The notes beneath the pieces are model-generated. The model did no database searches and had not been told where the DNA came from. It was given only the letters and a program-made list of their open reading frames with translations. 34,986 nt of DNA, taken from contig NZ_JAKILG010000048.1 in assembly GCF_023283765.1 (NCBI RefSeq), positions 1 through 34,986 of the forward strand. The letters run 5' to 3'. Shown piece by piece: positions 24,786-33,188 of this stretch. The translations under genes were made by a program, and so were the position numbers. The stretch's first letter is position 1; the number at the start of each line of letters is the position of its first letter. Source of the DNA: Shewanella profunda (lineage in GTDB: Bacteria; Pseudomonadota; Gammaproteobacteria; Enterobacterales; Shewanellaceae).

Positions 24786-24801
24786 TTTGAGCGCCAACGA
24801 T

Positions 24802-24830
24802 AAAAAACGCGACCTTATGTCGCGTTTTTT
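24802..24830. terminator. Bidirectional terminator between the S9 peptidase gene and nfuA
   Basis: A perfect 12-bp stem from 24802-24813 to 24819-24830, core ACGCGAC/GTCGCGT, loop CTTAT, flanked by A and T tracts so that both convergent genes get a T-rich end. Confidence 0.92.
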
Positions 24831-24852
24831 TATTTAAATTCAACAAACAAGG

Positions 24853-25431
24853 TTAAGCGTAGGAATGCTCACCGTGTTGGTGATCAGTAACGTCACGCAC
24901 ACCAGTCAATTCGCCAGGGAACAGGTCTAACAATTGTTTTTCGATACCATCTTTTAAGGTGATATCCACTTGAGAACAACCGTTACAGCCACCGCCAAAT
25001 TGCAGCACAGCAACGCCCTCTTTAGTGATCTCAACTAACATGATATTGCCGCCGTGGCTCGCTAACTGAGGGTTGACTTCAGACTGGATCACATACTCGA
25101 TACGTTCAACCAGAGGTGCATCGCCTGATACTTTACGCATTTTGGCATTAGGGGCTTTAAGTGTCAGTTGTGAACCTAATTGATCAGTCACAAAATCGAT
25201 TGTTGCTTCTTCAAGGAAAGGCGCGCTCTTTTCATCAACCATAACGTTAAAGCCATTGAACTCAAGTTCAATATCATCACTTTCAACCGCATCAGGTGGA
25301 CAATAGGACACACCACACTCTGCTTGGGCGGTACCAGGACTTATCACAAATACACGAATATGAGTGCCTTCAGGTTGATCTGCTAACAACTTAACAAAAT
25401 GGGCTTGGGCCGCATCGGAAATAGTAATCAT
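24853..25431 (-). CDS. nfuA: Fe-S biogenesis protein NfuA
   Basis: NfuA carries 4Fe-4S clusters to target proteins, notably under oxidative stress or iron limitation, in the cytosol. The 192-residue protein (E. coli 191) has a degenerate A-type (IscA-like) N-domain and a C-terminal Nfu domain with the cluster-binding C-x2-C in FGGGCNGCSQVD. The end, DHQHGEHSYA, matches the family. The start at 25431 (MITISDAAQAHF) fits E. coli exactly and follows GCAGG; the open frame to 25572 has no similarity. In E. coli nfuA lies beside gntX(comF)-bioH, and the same three genes are neighbours here. Confidence 0.97.
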   Translation of the reverse strand: MITISDAAQAHFVKLLADQPEGTHIRVFVISPGTAQAECGVSYCPPDAVESDDIELEFNGFNVMVDEKSAPFLEEATIDFVTDQLGSQLTLKAPNAKMRKVSGDAPLVERIEYVIQSEVNPQLASHGGNIMLVEITKEGVAVLQFGGGCNGCSQVDITLKDGIEKQLLDLFPGELTGVRDVTDHQHGEHSYA

Positions 25432-25668
25432 GAAAACCTGCTCCGTCAGGGGATACCTGAGTGTTTTAGTAAGAATTAGCCGTATGATACTCCGACTCAC
25501 TGCCGCTTTGTAGTCCCTTGAATACCAAGTTTGTGGATTTTTGCAAAAGTGATCACGATTTAAGTGAGTCATTTTGATGACTAAAATGATTAACGCTCAG
25601 TTAATAAAAAATCAAATCACGCATTTAATGCTGTTAAAAATAACTATACCACATTGAAACTAATGAGC

Positions 25669-26460
25669 TTATCCATTATCTAAATCATCCAATAATCCTG
25701 GTGCTTCAGCTCTGGCTAAGCACCAAACCTGCACATGGATATAACGTGCTTCAAATAAACGCGCGATTTCAGAAACTGTCGTTCCCGTTGTCACCACGTC
25801 ATCTACCAGTGCAATACGCTGATAGGCAAAATCATCATCTAAAATAAAAGCATCTTGTAAATTTCGCCTGCGCTGAGCCCCAGATAACCCAGCCTGTGGT
25901 CGAGTATTTTGTTGACGCGTTAACCCTTCACCTATTAATGGAAGCGTTAAGAGTTGAGACAACTCATGGGCAATAAGCCAAGCCTGATTGAACCCTCTTT
26001 GTTGCAATCGTTTAGGGTGCAATGGTACTGGTACTATCGCTTGGGGAAGCGTTAATAGGCCTTGCTGTTCAAGGTGGTTAATTCGCGCAACCAAAGCACG
26101 ACAGAGCACGGGCAATGCAGCAAGTTGACCTTGGTACTTAATAGCACCAATCCAAGTTCCTAAACCTTGATGATAACTGCAGGGTGCAATGACTTTGCGG
26201 GGTGAATGCTTTTGGCATTCGCCGCAATAATTCATCTCAAGCTGCATAGACTTACCGCACCCGAGACAAATCGGGGTATGGTACAAACCCGTCTGCAGGC
26301 AAACCAAGCAAATACCAGTGTCAGGAGCTTGAATGGATTGGTGGCACAGCAGACAGCGGTTAGGTAAACTGCTCGCCAACCACCTTGTACTCAAGCGATA
26401 CACTAAACGTAGAAGCCGATAGGTCTCCTGCGACCAAATCCTTTTGATATCGCGCGGCAT
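25669..26460 (-). CDS. comF: ComF/GntX family phosphoribosyltransferase-like protein
   Basis: Cytosolic protein of the ComF family; in naturally competent bacteria ComF is required for DNA uptake and transformation, though its reaction is unknown. The 263-residue protein has N-terminal zinc-ribbon cysteine pairs (CLLC, CLVC, CLGC, CGEC) and a C-terminal type I phosphoribosyltransferase fold with the PRPP motif IALVDDVVTTGTT. The conserved QRGFNQ segment is also present. The start at 26460 is chosen because the bioH gene begins just 33 bases away on the other strand; the longer open frame would overlap it. E. coli calls this gene gntX. Confidence 0.88.
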   Translation of the reverse strand: MPRDIKRIWSQETYRLLRLVYRLSTRWLASSLPNRCLLCHQSIQAPDTGICLVCLQTGLYHTPICLGCGKSMQLEMNYCGECQKHSPRKVIAPCSYHQGLGTWIGAIKYQGQLAALPVLCRALVARINHLEQQGLLTLPQAIVPVPLHPKRLQQRGFNQAWLIAHELSQLLTLPLIGEGLTRQQNTRPQAGLSGAQRRRNLQDAFILDDDFAYQRIALVDDVVTTGTTVSEIARLFEARYIHVQVWCLARAEAPGLLDDLDNG

Positions 26461-26493
26461 AAATTCATTCCAATTGATTTTAGAGGCATTCAA

Positions 26494-27288
26494 GTGAATC
26501 AAGTGACAAGCGCCACTCAAGCACATTTGCATATCGAAACCAAAGGGCAAGGGCCAGATCTGGTGCTGCTCCATGGTTGGGGTGTTAACAGTGCAGTGTT
26601 TACTCCCTTACATGAGTCACTTTCTCAGTATAGGGTGCACTATGTCGATTTGCCTGGCTTTGGCTTAAGTCAGCCTGTTGAAGGCGATCTAACAGCTTGG
26701 GTTGATATATTAGTACAATCCCTGCCAGCAAATGCTATTTGGGCGGGTTGGTCATTAGGGGGATTAGTGGCCACTCAAGCTGCATTAAACTATCCCTCAT
26801 ATGTTAAAGGGCTTATCACTATCGCATCGTCCCCCTGTTTTATGGCAAGGGAGGATGAAGCTTGGCCAGGTATTCCCCCCCAAGTGCTAAGTCAATTTAG
26901 TGAACAACTTGGGCAAAATCTACCCCGTACCATAGAGCGTTTTCTCGCCATTCAGGCCATGGGTAGTGAAACCGCTAAAGAGGACATTAAACAACTGCGG
27001 GATCTTGTTCTTTCCCGCCCCTTGCCAGATACCAAAGCGCTAACCCAAGGTCTTAGTATGCTTAAAGATCTAGACCTAAGAACCCAAATACGAGAGCTAC
27101 AACAGCCTTGGCTTAGGGTGTGGGGACGACTCGATGGTTTAGTGCCAAAGCGCGTACAGCCAAAAATGCCAATAGGTGACCAAGTTGAAGACGTGATGTT
27201 AGCCAAAGCTTCACACGCCCCCTTCTTTTCCCATCGCGACGATTTTTTACAAGTATTTTTGCCTTGGTTAGCAATACACACTCGCTAA
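26494..27288 (+). CDS. bioH: Pimeloyl-[acyl-carrier-protein] methyl ester esterase
   Basis: BioH removes the methyl ester from pimeloyl-ACP, closing the early part of biotin synthesis. The 264-residue alpha/beta hydrolase (E. coli 256) has the triad Ser87 (GWSLGG), Asp214 (GRLDGLVPK) and His241 (ASHAPF), the oxyanion segment LLHGWG and the typical ASSPCF stretch. It starts with GTG, supported by GAGG seven bases upstream, and diverges from comF with a short shared promoter region. Confidence 0.95.
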   Translation: MNQVTSATQAHLHIETKGQGPDLVLLHGWGVNSAVFTPLHESLSQYRVHYVDLPGFGLSQPVEGDLTAWVDILVQSLPANAIWAGWSLGGLVATQAALNYPSYVKGLITIASSPCFMAREDEAWPGIPPQVLSQFSEQLGQNLPRTIERFLAIQAMGSETAKEDIKQLRDLVLSRPLPDTKALTQGLSMLKDLDLRTQIRELQQPWLRVWGRLDGLVPKRVQPKMPIGDQVEDVMLAKASHAPFFSHRDDFLQVFLPWLAIHTR

Positions 27289-27349
27289 TGCTTTATCTTT
27301 AAGCAATTAGTGGCTAGTATTTAACCATTAGTGCTTCAAGGAATTTTCC

Positions 27350-27910
27350 ATGTTAGTTGTCAGTAACTACCCACAAGTTCCGCTAGCGACCAGTAATGTC
27401 GCGACGGACTTAGCTCGGGTCGACAACCAACTTAAACCTGTGGTCATTCCTCCCCAAGCAACAACTAAAGGACACGAAGAAAGAGCCTTTAATCCACAGA
27501 ATGAACGTACAGCGGATCAAGCCCAACAACAGGCGCGATTACTTGAACATAATCAGCAACAAGTTCAAGAAAAACAGCAGCAACAGCAATCTTCCCAACA
27601 GCAAAACCAGCAGCAACAGGAGAAAAAAGCCCCTGTTGTAGTGGCTGAGCGTGTGCAATCAAAAATGTTAAAGATTGCGACTCGAGGTCAAGCTGCATTG
27701 CAGCGTAAGGATATACGCTTAAAGGTGGGTCAAGCTGATATAACCAATCATGCAAATAGTAGCCCTAAAAACAATGTGACTAGCGTTGCTCTCCAGTCCA
27801 CTCAAGCTGAATCCATTCAGTTCTATCAACAAGTTAGGCAAAGCATTAGCCAATTCTATGAGCAACAGACCCAGCCAGAGCCCGAGTCTGCCATGTCGAC
27901 TTGGATTTAG
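27350..27910 (+). CDS. Uncharacterised glutamine-rich protein
   Basis: A 186-residue protein I do not recognise. It has no signal peptide or transmembrane helix. Residues about 55-92 are dominated by Gln with some Glu and Lys (low complexity, possibly coiled coil), followed by a more ordinary region (KMLKIATRGQAALQ) and a C-terminal segment with FYQQVRQSISQFYEQ. It has a clear ribosome binding site (AAGGA about eight bases upstream) and its own terminator, so it is probably expressed. Its position just after bioH (62 bases) could reflect co-transcription. Confidence 0.7.
   Translation: MLVVSNYPQVPLATSNVATDLARVDNQLKPVVIPPQATTKGHEERAFNPQNERTADQAQQQARLLEHNQQQVQEKQQQQQSSQQQNQQQQEKKAPVVVAERVQSKMLKIATRGQAALQRKDIRLKVGQADITNHANSSPKNNVTSVALQSTQAESIQFYQQVRQSISQFYEQQTQPEPESAMSTWI
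27520..27622 (+). repeat. CAR-codon-rich low-complexity tract
   Basis: Imperfect runs of CAA and CAG codons within the Gln-rich gene, with interruptions. Mixed codons suggest the tract is selected at protein level rather than a pure triplet expansion, but length differences between strains are plausible. Confidence 0.7.
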
Positions 27911-27931
27911 TTTCTCCCATTTTCACCAAAC

Positions 27932-27959
27932 AAAAATGCCGCTAAATAGCGGCATTTTT
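27932..27959. terminator. Bidirectional terminator between the Gln-rich gene and the sulfatase-fold gene
   Basis: Perfect 11-bp stem AAAAATGCCGC (27932-27942) and GCGGCATTTTT (27949-27959) with loop TAAATA; it gives a T-tract on both strands. Confidence 0.92.
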
Positions 27960-27974
27960 CAATTAAGATAAACC

Positions 27975-29939
27975 TTACTTCGGCAACCGATACAACTCTT
28001 GCTGATAGGCTAAACTGCCCCACAATGCCCAGCTTAAAGCTTTTTTCTCAAGCATTTTAGCCGCAGGGGCATAGTGAGTTAATTGCTCGGTTTTCTCATT
28101 ATATTGAAAACCTTGAGCTGGTTTTTCTGGTTGTAAAATCACTACATCTTTGCCTTCCATCAGCGCAAAGTTTTTGTCGTATTGCATCAAAGCACGCCCG
28201 GGCCAGTCATCGCTCACTTTGGTTAAATCACGGCCAAGCATAGGGTATGAATCTGAAATACCAATCAAAGACAGCAGTGTTGGTGGCAAATCAATTTGAC
28301 TCACTATTCGATGATCACGTTTCGGTGCAACATTGTCCCCTAGGATTAACCCTGGTATACGAAAACGCGAGACAGGCACTAGATCAGCACCTCCGACTCG
28401 GCTGTCATGGTCGGCAACAACGATAAAAATAGTATCCTTCCAGTAGTCAGCATTCTTTGCGAGTTTGAAAAACTCACCAATGGCATAGTCGGCATATTTG
28501 GCCGCATTGTTGCGAGTTTGCTTCGGTTGCTCATAGAGATCGATACGATCATCAGGAAACTCGAATGGATCATGATTAGTTGAACTAAAGACTAAACTAA
28601 AGAATGGCTTACCTTCACTGTGTAGACGTTCAAACTCGCTGTTCGCCTTACGCATAAGATCTTCATCTGAAACTCCCCAAGACCCCACAAAAGCAGGCGA
28701 CTGATAATCTTTTTGATCTATGATGTCGCTAAAACCATTACCTAAGAAAAAGCTGCGCATATTATCGAAATGGCTCTCACCGCCATAGATAAACTGCGTT
28801 GTATAACCATGATTTTTAAGCAGTTCAGCAATAGAAAAAAAGCCTGTTTGACTCTTACCTAGCTTAACCACAGACCGCGCGGGTGTCGGCGTAAAACCCG
28901 TTGTTACAGCTTCGATTCCACGCACAGAACGAGTACCAGTGGCATATAAATTATCAAAATACCAACCCTCCTGAGATAAGGAATCGATATTGGGTGTCAG
29001 TGGTAAACCACCTAAACTACCCACAAAACGTGCACCTAAACTTTCTTGCAATAGGATAACCAAGTTCTTTGGCTTACCCACATAACTGGCTTGGTTAAAG
29101 CTGAGCGAAGGTATATCTGTTGACGTAAACGCACTTTCTAGACGACCACTTTGCTGCCTTATGGTGGCAATAATCTCAGCGTTATCTAACTCGCCATAAA
29201 CCTTTGATGCATCCTCTTCGTCTCCCATTTGCTTGATGGCAAAAACTAACGAATAGGATGAATTAGTCACAAGTGAGTTAACTAATGGATCGTCAGCAAA
29301 AGCGACCATGGCAGGATTCAGTGGTCGATGACCTAAGGTTGAACGAGCCCCCATAAATGTTACTACCACCACGAGCACCGCAAGCACTGGGCGCCAATAC
29401 CAGCGAGGGAAACGTAAATTGCTCGTTAGCTTGCCACTTAACACCCATCCACCCCAAAGGGTCGCAATGGTCAGGATCACGGAGAAAATCAGTTCAAGTT
29501 TTCGACCCGCCCACAACATAGAAATCACTTCTTTGGGGTAGATTAAATATTCCACATACAAGCGGTTGGGACGAATACCATATTCTTCGATAAAAGCTGG
29601 GGTTGATACTTCTAAAAATAAAATGACCCATAGGCCTAAGGTCAACCACACCCGTAAAATCGGCTGCCACAGACGACCAATAAAGTGATCACCAGAAAAT
29701 AAAGCCGTACCAAGTGCAGCTATACCCCACAACCAACACAAAGTGGCGATATCGACACGCAATCCTTGTAATAAAAGGTGTGGCCAACCATTCACTGCAG
29801 CCACACGATCGGCCTGCCAAAACCCAAAGCCTATACGGCTTATGGTCGCAATCAGTAGTACTAATAAGCAGAAAATAAGGATGGCGCGAAAAGGCCCGTG
29901 GGCGTGGTGGCGTCCGCGAGCAGATGAACCTGACAACAT
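27975..29939 (-). CDS. LTA synthase/MdoB-type membrane sulfatase-fold protein
   Basis: Inner-membrane protein of the LtaS/OpgB (alkaline phosphatase superfamily) group, which transfers phosphoglycerol or phosphoethanolamine head groups to glycans or lipids outside the cytoplasm. The 654-residue protein has five hydrophobic helices in its first ~215 residues, then a soluble domain. That domain starts VILLQESLGARFVG (metal-binding Glu), has the likely nucleophile in ATGTRSVRG (Thr334 or Thr336), FSSTNHDPFEFP, and ADHDSRVGG (metal-binding Asp-His). The start follows GGAG six bases upstream. Gram-negatives lack lipoteichoic acid, so modification of periplasmic glucans or another envelope glycan is more likely; the substrate is unknown. 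Confidence 0.82.
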   Translation of the reverse strand: MLSGSSARGRHHAHGPFRAILIFCLLVLLIATISRIGFGFWQADRVAAVNGWPHLLLQGLRVDIATLCWLWGIAALGTALFSGDHFIGRLWQPILRVWLTLGLWVILFLEVSTPAFIEEYGIRPNRLYVEYLIYPKEVISMLWAGRKLELIFSVILTIATLWGGWVLSGKLTSNLRFPRWYWRPVLAVLVVVVTFMGARSTLGHRPLNPAMVAFADDPLVNSLVTNSSYSLVFAIKQMGDEEDASKVYGELDNAEIIATIRQQSGRLESAFTSTDIPSLSFNQASYVGKPKNLVILLQESLGARFVGSLGGLPLTPNIDSLSQEGWYFDNLYATGTRSVRGIEAVTTGFTPTPARSVVKLGKSQTGFFSIAELLKNHGYTTQFIYGGESHFDNMRSFFLGNGFSDIIDQKDYQSPAFVGSWGVSDEDLMRKANSEFERLHSEGKPFFSLVFSSTNHDPFEFPDDRIDLYEQPKQTRNNAAKYADYAIGEFFKLAKNADYWKDTIFIVVADHDSRVGGADLVPVSRFRIPGLILGDNVAPKRDHRIVSQIDLPPTLLSLIGISDSYPMLGRDLTKVSDDWPGRALMQYDKNFALMEGKDVVILQPEKPAQGFQYNEKTEQLTHYAPAAKMLEKKALSWALWGSLAYQQELYRLPK

Positions 29940-30114
29940 GTATTACTCCAAAACAATCAACGTTCACTCAGCTTTGGAGTGTCAATTTGAGAAAATGAAT
30001 AAAAAAGTACTTCTATGACAACCAACTTTTCTTAAGGTTGCATTAAATGCTGACTTTATATTATCTAAAGCGACATTTATGCAATAACTTTGTAAATGAT
30101 AGGTAAAAAGTGTC

Positions 30115-30140
30115 GACTCGGACACAGGCATGTCCGAGTC
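30115..30140 (-). terminator. Probable terminator after tex
   Basis: A perfect 10-bp stem, GACTCGGACA (30115-30124) and TGTCCGAGTC (30131-30140), 6-base loop, 14 bases past the tex stop. On the minus strand it is followed by GACAC and then five T, so the T-run is slightly displaced from the stem. Confidence 0.6.
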
Positions 30141-30154
30141 AGAACGAGTGAGGT

Positions 30155-32524
30155 TTACTTTTTCAGTTTAGCGAAAGCATCGGCAAAGGCGTTACCCATA
30201 GCAGCATTAGCGGGCGCTTTCGGTGTTGGCTTTTGGGCTGGGCGTGCGGGTTTACCAGACAGAGCCGGTTTGTGATTAGCTTTAGTTTGCGATGAATGCT
30301 TAACCTGAGCCTTACTTTGATCAATCGCTTCGTCCAAGCGCATGCTCAAACCAATACGGCGGCGCTCAACGTCCACCTCCATCACTTTGACCTTTACCAC
30401 ATCACCCGCTTTCACTACTGTGTGGGGATCGCTGATAAATTTATCGGTCAATGAGGAAATGTGTACTAAACCGTCTTGATGCACACCGATATCGACAAAG
30501 GCACCAAAGTTAGTCACGTTCGTCACTACACCTTCGAGGATCATTTCGGGTTTGAGATGCTTAAGTTCTTCAATCCCATCTTTAAACTTAGCGGTTTTAA
30601 ACTCACCGCGGGGATCGCGCCCCGGTTTATCCAGCTCGGCTAAAATATCGGTCACTGTGGGTAGACCAAATTCCGGCGTGATGAACTCCTGTGCATTAAT
30701 CGTTCGTAATAGATCTGAGTTGCCAATAAGACTAGCCAAATCCACCTGTTTCGTTTTCGCTATAGTTTCCACCAGCGAATAGGCTTCAGGATGCACTGCA
30801 GACATATCGAGTGGATTGTCACCCTCGCGAATACGTAAAAAACCCGCCGCTTGCTCATAGGCCTTAGGCCCTAAACGCGGAACTTTAAGCAGCTCTTTAC
30901 GGTTTTTAAACTGACCATTAGCATCGCGGTAATCGACCACATTTTTGGCTAACGTCTTATTTAAACCCGCCACCTGCGACAGTAACGGCACAGATGCCAT
31001 ATTCAAATCTACACCCACGCCGTTTACACAATCTTCAACCACGACTTCAAGCGAGCTAGATAATTGGCTTTGGCTGACATCGTGCTGATATTGACCAACC
31101 CCGATTGACTTAGGCTCAATTTTCACTAACTCAGCCAGAGGATCTTGTAAACGACGGGCGATAGAAACCGCACCACGAATGGATACATCGAGTTCCGGAA
31201 ATTCTAGCGCCGCTAATTCCGAAGCAGAATAAACCGAAGCGCCCGCTTCACTCACCATCACCTTAGTTAAATGTGGATGGGTGTCCTTAACGCTGGCAAT
31301 TAATTCAGCGGCAAGTTTGTCGGTTTCGCGGGAAGCCGTACCGTTACCAATCGCAATCAATTCAACCTTGTGCATGTTAACTAGGTTAGCCAAGGTGCGA
31401 ATCGATTTTTCCCATAAATTTTGCGGCGCATGGGGGAAAATTGTCGCATGGCAGAGGAGTTTACCCGTGTTATCAACCACGGCCACTTTAACGCCAGTAC
31501 GTAAACCAGGGTCGAGTCCCATGGTGGCTTTTGCGCCTGCGGGAGCCGCCATCAGTAAATCGCCTAAGTTACGGGCGAACACTTTAATGGCTTCGGCTTC
31601 GGCACGTTCACGCATTTGCGAAATAAACTCGGTTTCCATTTGCAGGGCTATCTTGATGCGCCATGTTGCCGTCACTACGGTTTTTAGCCATTGGTCAACA
31701 CTGCTATCGCCCAGTTTTAGGCCTAAATGGTCAGTAATAATCACTTCACAGTAACTGCCCTGACCTGCTTGCGCAGCAGGATCGGTATTCATTGATAAAG
31801 ATAAAAAGCCTTCATTGCGACCGCGCAGCATAGCCAAAGCTCGGTGGGATGGCACTTTGGATAACAACTCATTGTGCTCGAAATAGTCACGGAATTTAGC
31901 GCCATCTTTTTCTTTACCCGCGATCACACGGCTTTCTAATACGCTGTTTTGGCTTAAATGCTCACGCACTTTGCGCAATAGTTCCGCATCTTCGGCATAG
32001 CGTTCCATCAAAATATAACGGGCACCTTCGAGCACGGCTTTAGTATCGGCAAAACCAGCATTTTCATTGATATAATCCGCAGCCAGCGCTTCGGTATCGG
32101 CATTGCGATCCGCAAGCAGTGCATCGGCTAATGGTTCAAGACCCGCTTCAATGGCGATTTGCCCTTTAGTACGGCGCTTAGGTTTGAAGGGTAAATAGAG
32201 ATCTTCGAGGCGAGTTTTACTGTCGGCACTGTCGATAGCAAATTGCAACTCTGCGGTTAATTTACCTTGAGCCTGAATACTAGATAAAATCACTTGGCGT
32301 CTATCGTTCAACTCTCGCAGATAGGCTAAACGGCTATGTAGAGTACGTAATTGGGTATCGTCTAAGCCGCCAGTGGCTTCTTTACGGTAGCGCGCCACAA
32401 AGGGAACCGTAGCCCCATCGTCGAGCAATGCTATGGTCGCGGTAACTTGCTGCTCACGAACATTCAGTTCTTGAGCAATGATTTGAGCGATGTTATGAGC
32501 AATGGTTTGGGCAGTCGTTTGCAT
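30155..32524 (-). CDS. tex: Tex family transcription accessory protein
   Basis: Tex (YhgF) is a conserved cytosolic nucleic-acid binding protein related to Spt6. The 789-residue protein (E. coli 773) shows the N-terminal Tex domain (TVPFVARYRKEATGGLDD, LYLPFKPKRRTKGQIA), an RNase H-like YqgF region (MGLDPGLRTGVKVAVVD), two helix-hairpin-helix segments (around NMASVPLLSQVAGLN and KVPRLGPKAYEQAAGF) and a C-terminal S1 RNA-binding domain (ILEGVVTNVTNFGAFVDIG). A Lys/Pro/Ala-rich tail follows. The start at 32524 (MQTTAQTIAH) is the first Met close to the family N-terminus; the longer frame to 32575 lacks similarity. It lies downstream of the broken greB on the same strand. Confidence 0.95.
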   Translation of the reverse strand: MQTTAQTIAHNIAQIIAQELNVREQQVTATIALLDDGATVPFVARYRKEATGGLDDTQLRTLHSRLAYLRELNDRRQVILSSIQAQGKLTAELQFAIDSADSKTRLEDLYLPFKPKRRTKGQIAIEAGLEPLADALLADRNADTEALAADYINENAGFADTKAVLEGARYILMERYAEDAELLRKVREHLSQNSVLESRVIAGKEKDGAKFRDYFEHNELLSKVPSHRALAMLRGRNEGFLSLSMNTDPAAQAGQGSYCEVIITDHLGLKLGDSSVDQWLKTVVTATWRIKIALQMETEFISQMRERAEAEAIKVFARNLGDLLMAAPAGAKATMGLDPGLRTGVKVAVVDNTGKLLCHATIFPHAPQNLWEKSIRTLANLVNMHKVELIAIGNGTASRETDKLAAELIASVKDTHPHLTKVMVSEAGASVYSASELAALEFPELDVSIRGAVSIARRLQDPLAELVKIEPKSIGVGQYQHDVSQSQLSSSLEVVVEDCVNGVGVDLNMASVPLLSQVAGLNKTLAKNVVDYRDANGQFKNRKELLKVPRLGPKAYEQAAGFLRIREGDNPLDMSAVHPEAYSLVETIAKTKQVDLASLIGNSDLLRTINAQEFITPEFGLPTVTDILAELDKPGRDPRGEFKTAKFKDGIEELKHLKPEMILEGVVTNVTNFGAFVDIGVHQDGLVHISSLTDKFISDPHTVVKAGDVVKVKVMEVDVERRRIGLSMRLDEAIDQSKAQVKHSSQTKANHKPALSGKPARPAQKPTPKAPANAAMGNAFADAFAKLKK

Positions 32525-32688
32525 AAATAAAATATCGTGTTTAACGGTGAGTCGTAATTGCGCCCAAGATACCACAGGCGCAGGATCAATTTCATGCTAA
32601 TGCCTAGATTAAAACCTAGGGCAAATCACAGATGTTGCCATACCGACGTAAAACCGCAGGTACGATATACCGGTATTGCAACCTTTTG

Positions 32689-33051
32689 CTAATCTGGCTT
32701 AGCAATTGAGGAAGTTTCAAAAGGGGTATACCGGATTTGGTTGATATACCACTCTTTTGGACCCGATGGCGTTTGTACAACGACTTCATCGTCCACTTGC
32801 TTGCCAATTAAGGCGCGCGCCATAGGCGAGTCGATAGTGATATAACCGAGTTTAGTGTCGAGTTCATCTTTGCCGACAATGCGGTAACGCACCCGTTCAC
32901 CTTCTTCATTCTCAAGCTCGAACCAAGCACCGAAGTAAATTTTACCTTCCTGCTGCGGTGAATAGTCGACGATTTTTAACTCTTCAAGACGCTTAACCAA
33001 ATAGCGAACACGGCTATCTATTTGACGCAAAAGGCGTTTGTTATAAGTGTA
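32689..33051 (-). pseudogene. greB: greB, truncated: 5' part missing at a foreign-DNA junction
   Basis: GreB rescues backtracked RNA polymerase by stimulating transcript cleavage. The remaining 120 codons match GreB well (YNKRLLRQIDSRVRYL, LKIVDYSPQQEGKIYFGAW, YITIDSPMARALIGKQ). Similarity begins at about E. coli residue 48, continues in frame up to the TAC at 33049-33051, and is then broken by an in-frame TAA at 33052-33054. About 47 N-terminal residues are gone, including the coiled-coil tip with Asp41 and Glu44 that coordinate the catalytic metal. A TTG at 33028 could start a 113-residue remnant, but it could not work as GreB. The missing 5' part should lie beyond the inserted DNA to the right. 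Confidence 0.9.
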
Positions 33052-33130
33052 TTAGTTCCCCTAACAACATCATACTAAATACATCGTTATCTTCTCAATG
33101 AGATCATTTTTTTTAATAATTTTTAGCACT

Positions 33131-33159
33131 TTGACAAAATAAGAATCCCCAACTATATA
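33131..33159 (+). promoter_or_regulatory. Promoter of the tyrosine recombinase gene
   Basis: A consensus -35 TTGACA (33131-33136), a 17-base spacer and -10 TATATA (33154-33159), 29 bases before the ATG. No Shine-Dalgarno motif was seen before the ATG, so the mRNA leader is short and AT-rich. Confidence 0.75.
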
Positions 33160-33188
33160 CTTTATACTATTAATTTGTTGGTATAAAA

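Noticed and set aside
32616..32807. Open frame in another frame between tex and greB
   Set aside because: It overlaps the end of greB out of frame and has no similarity; it is a shadow.
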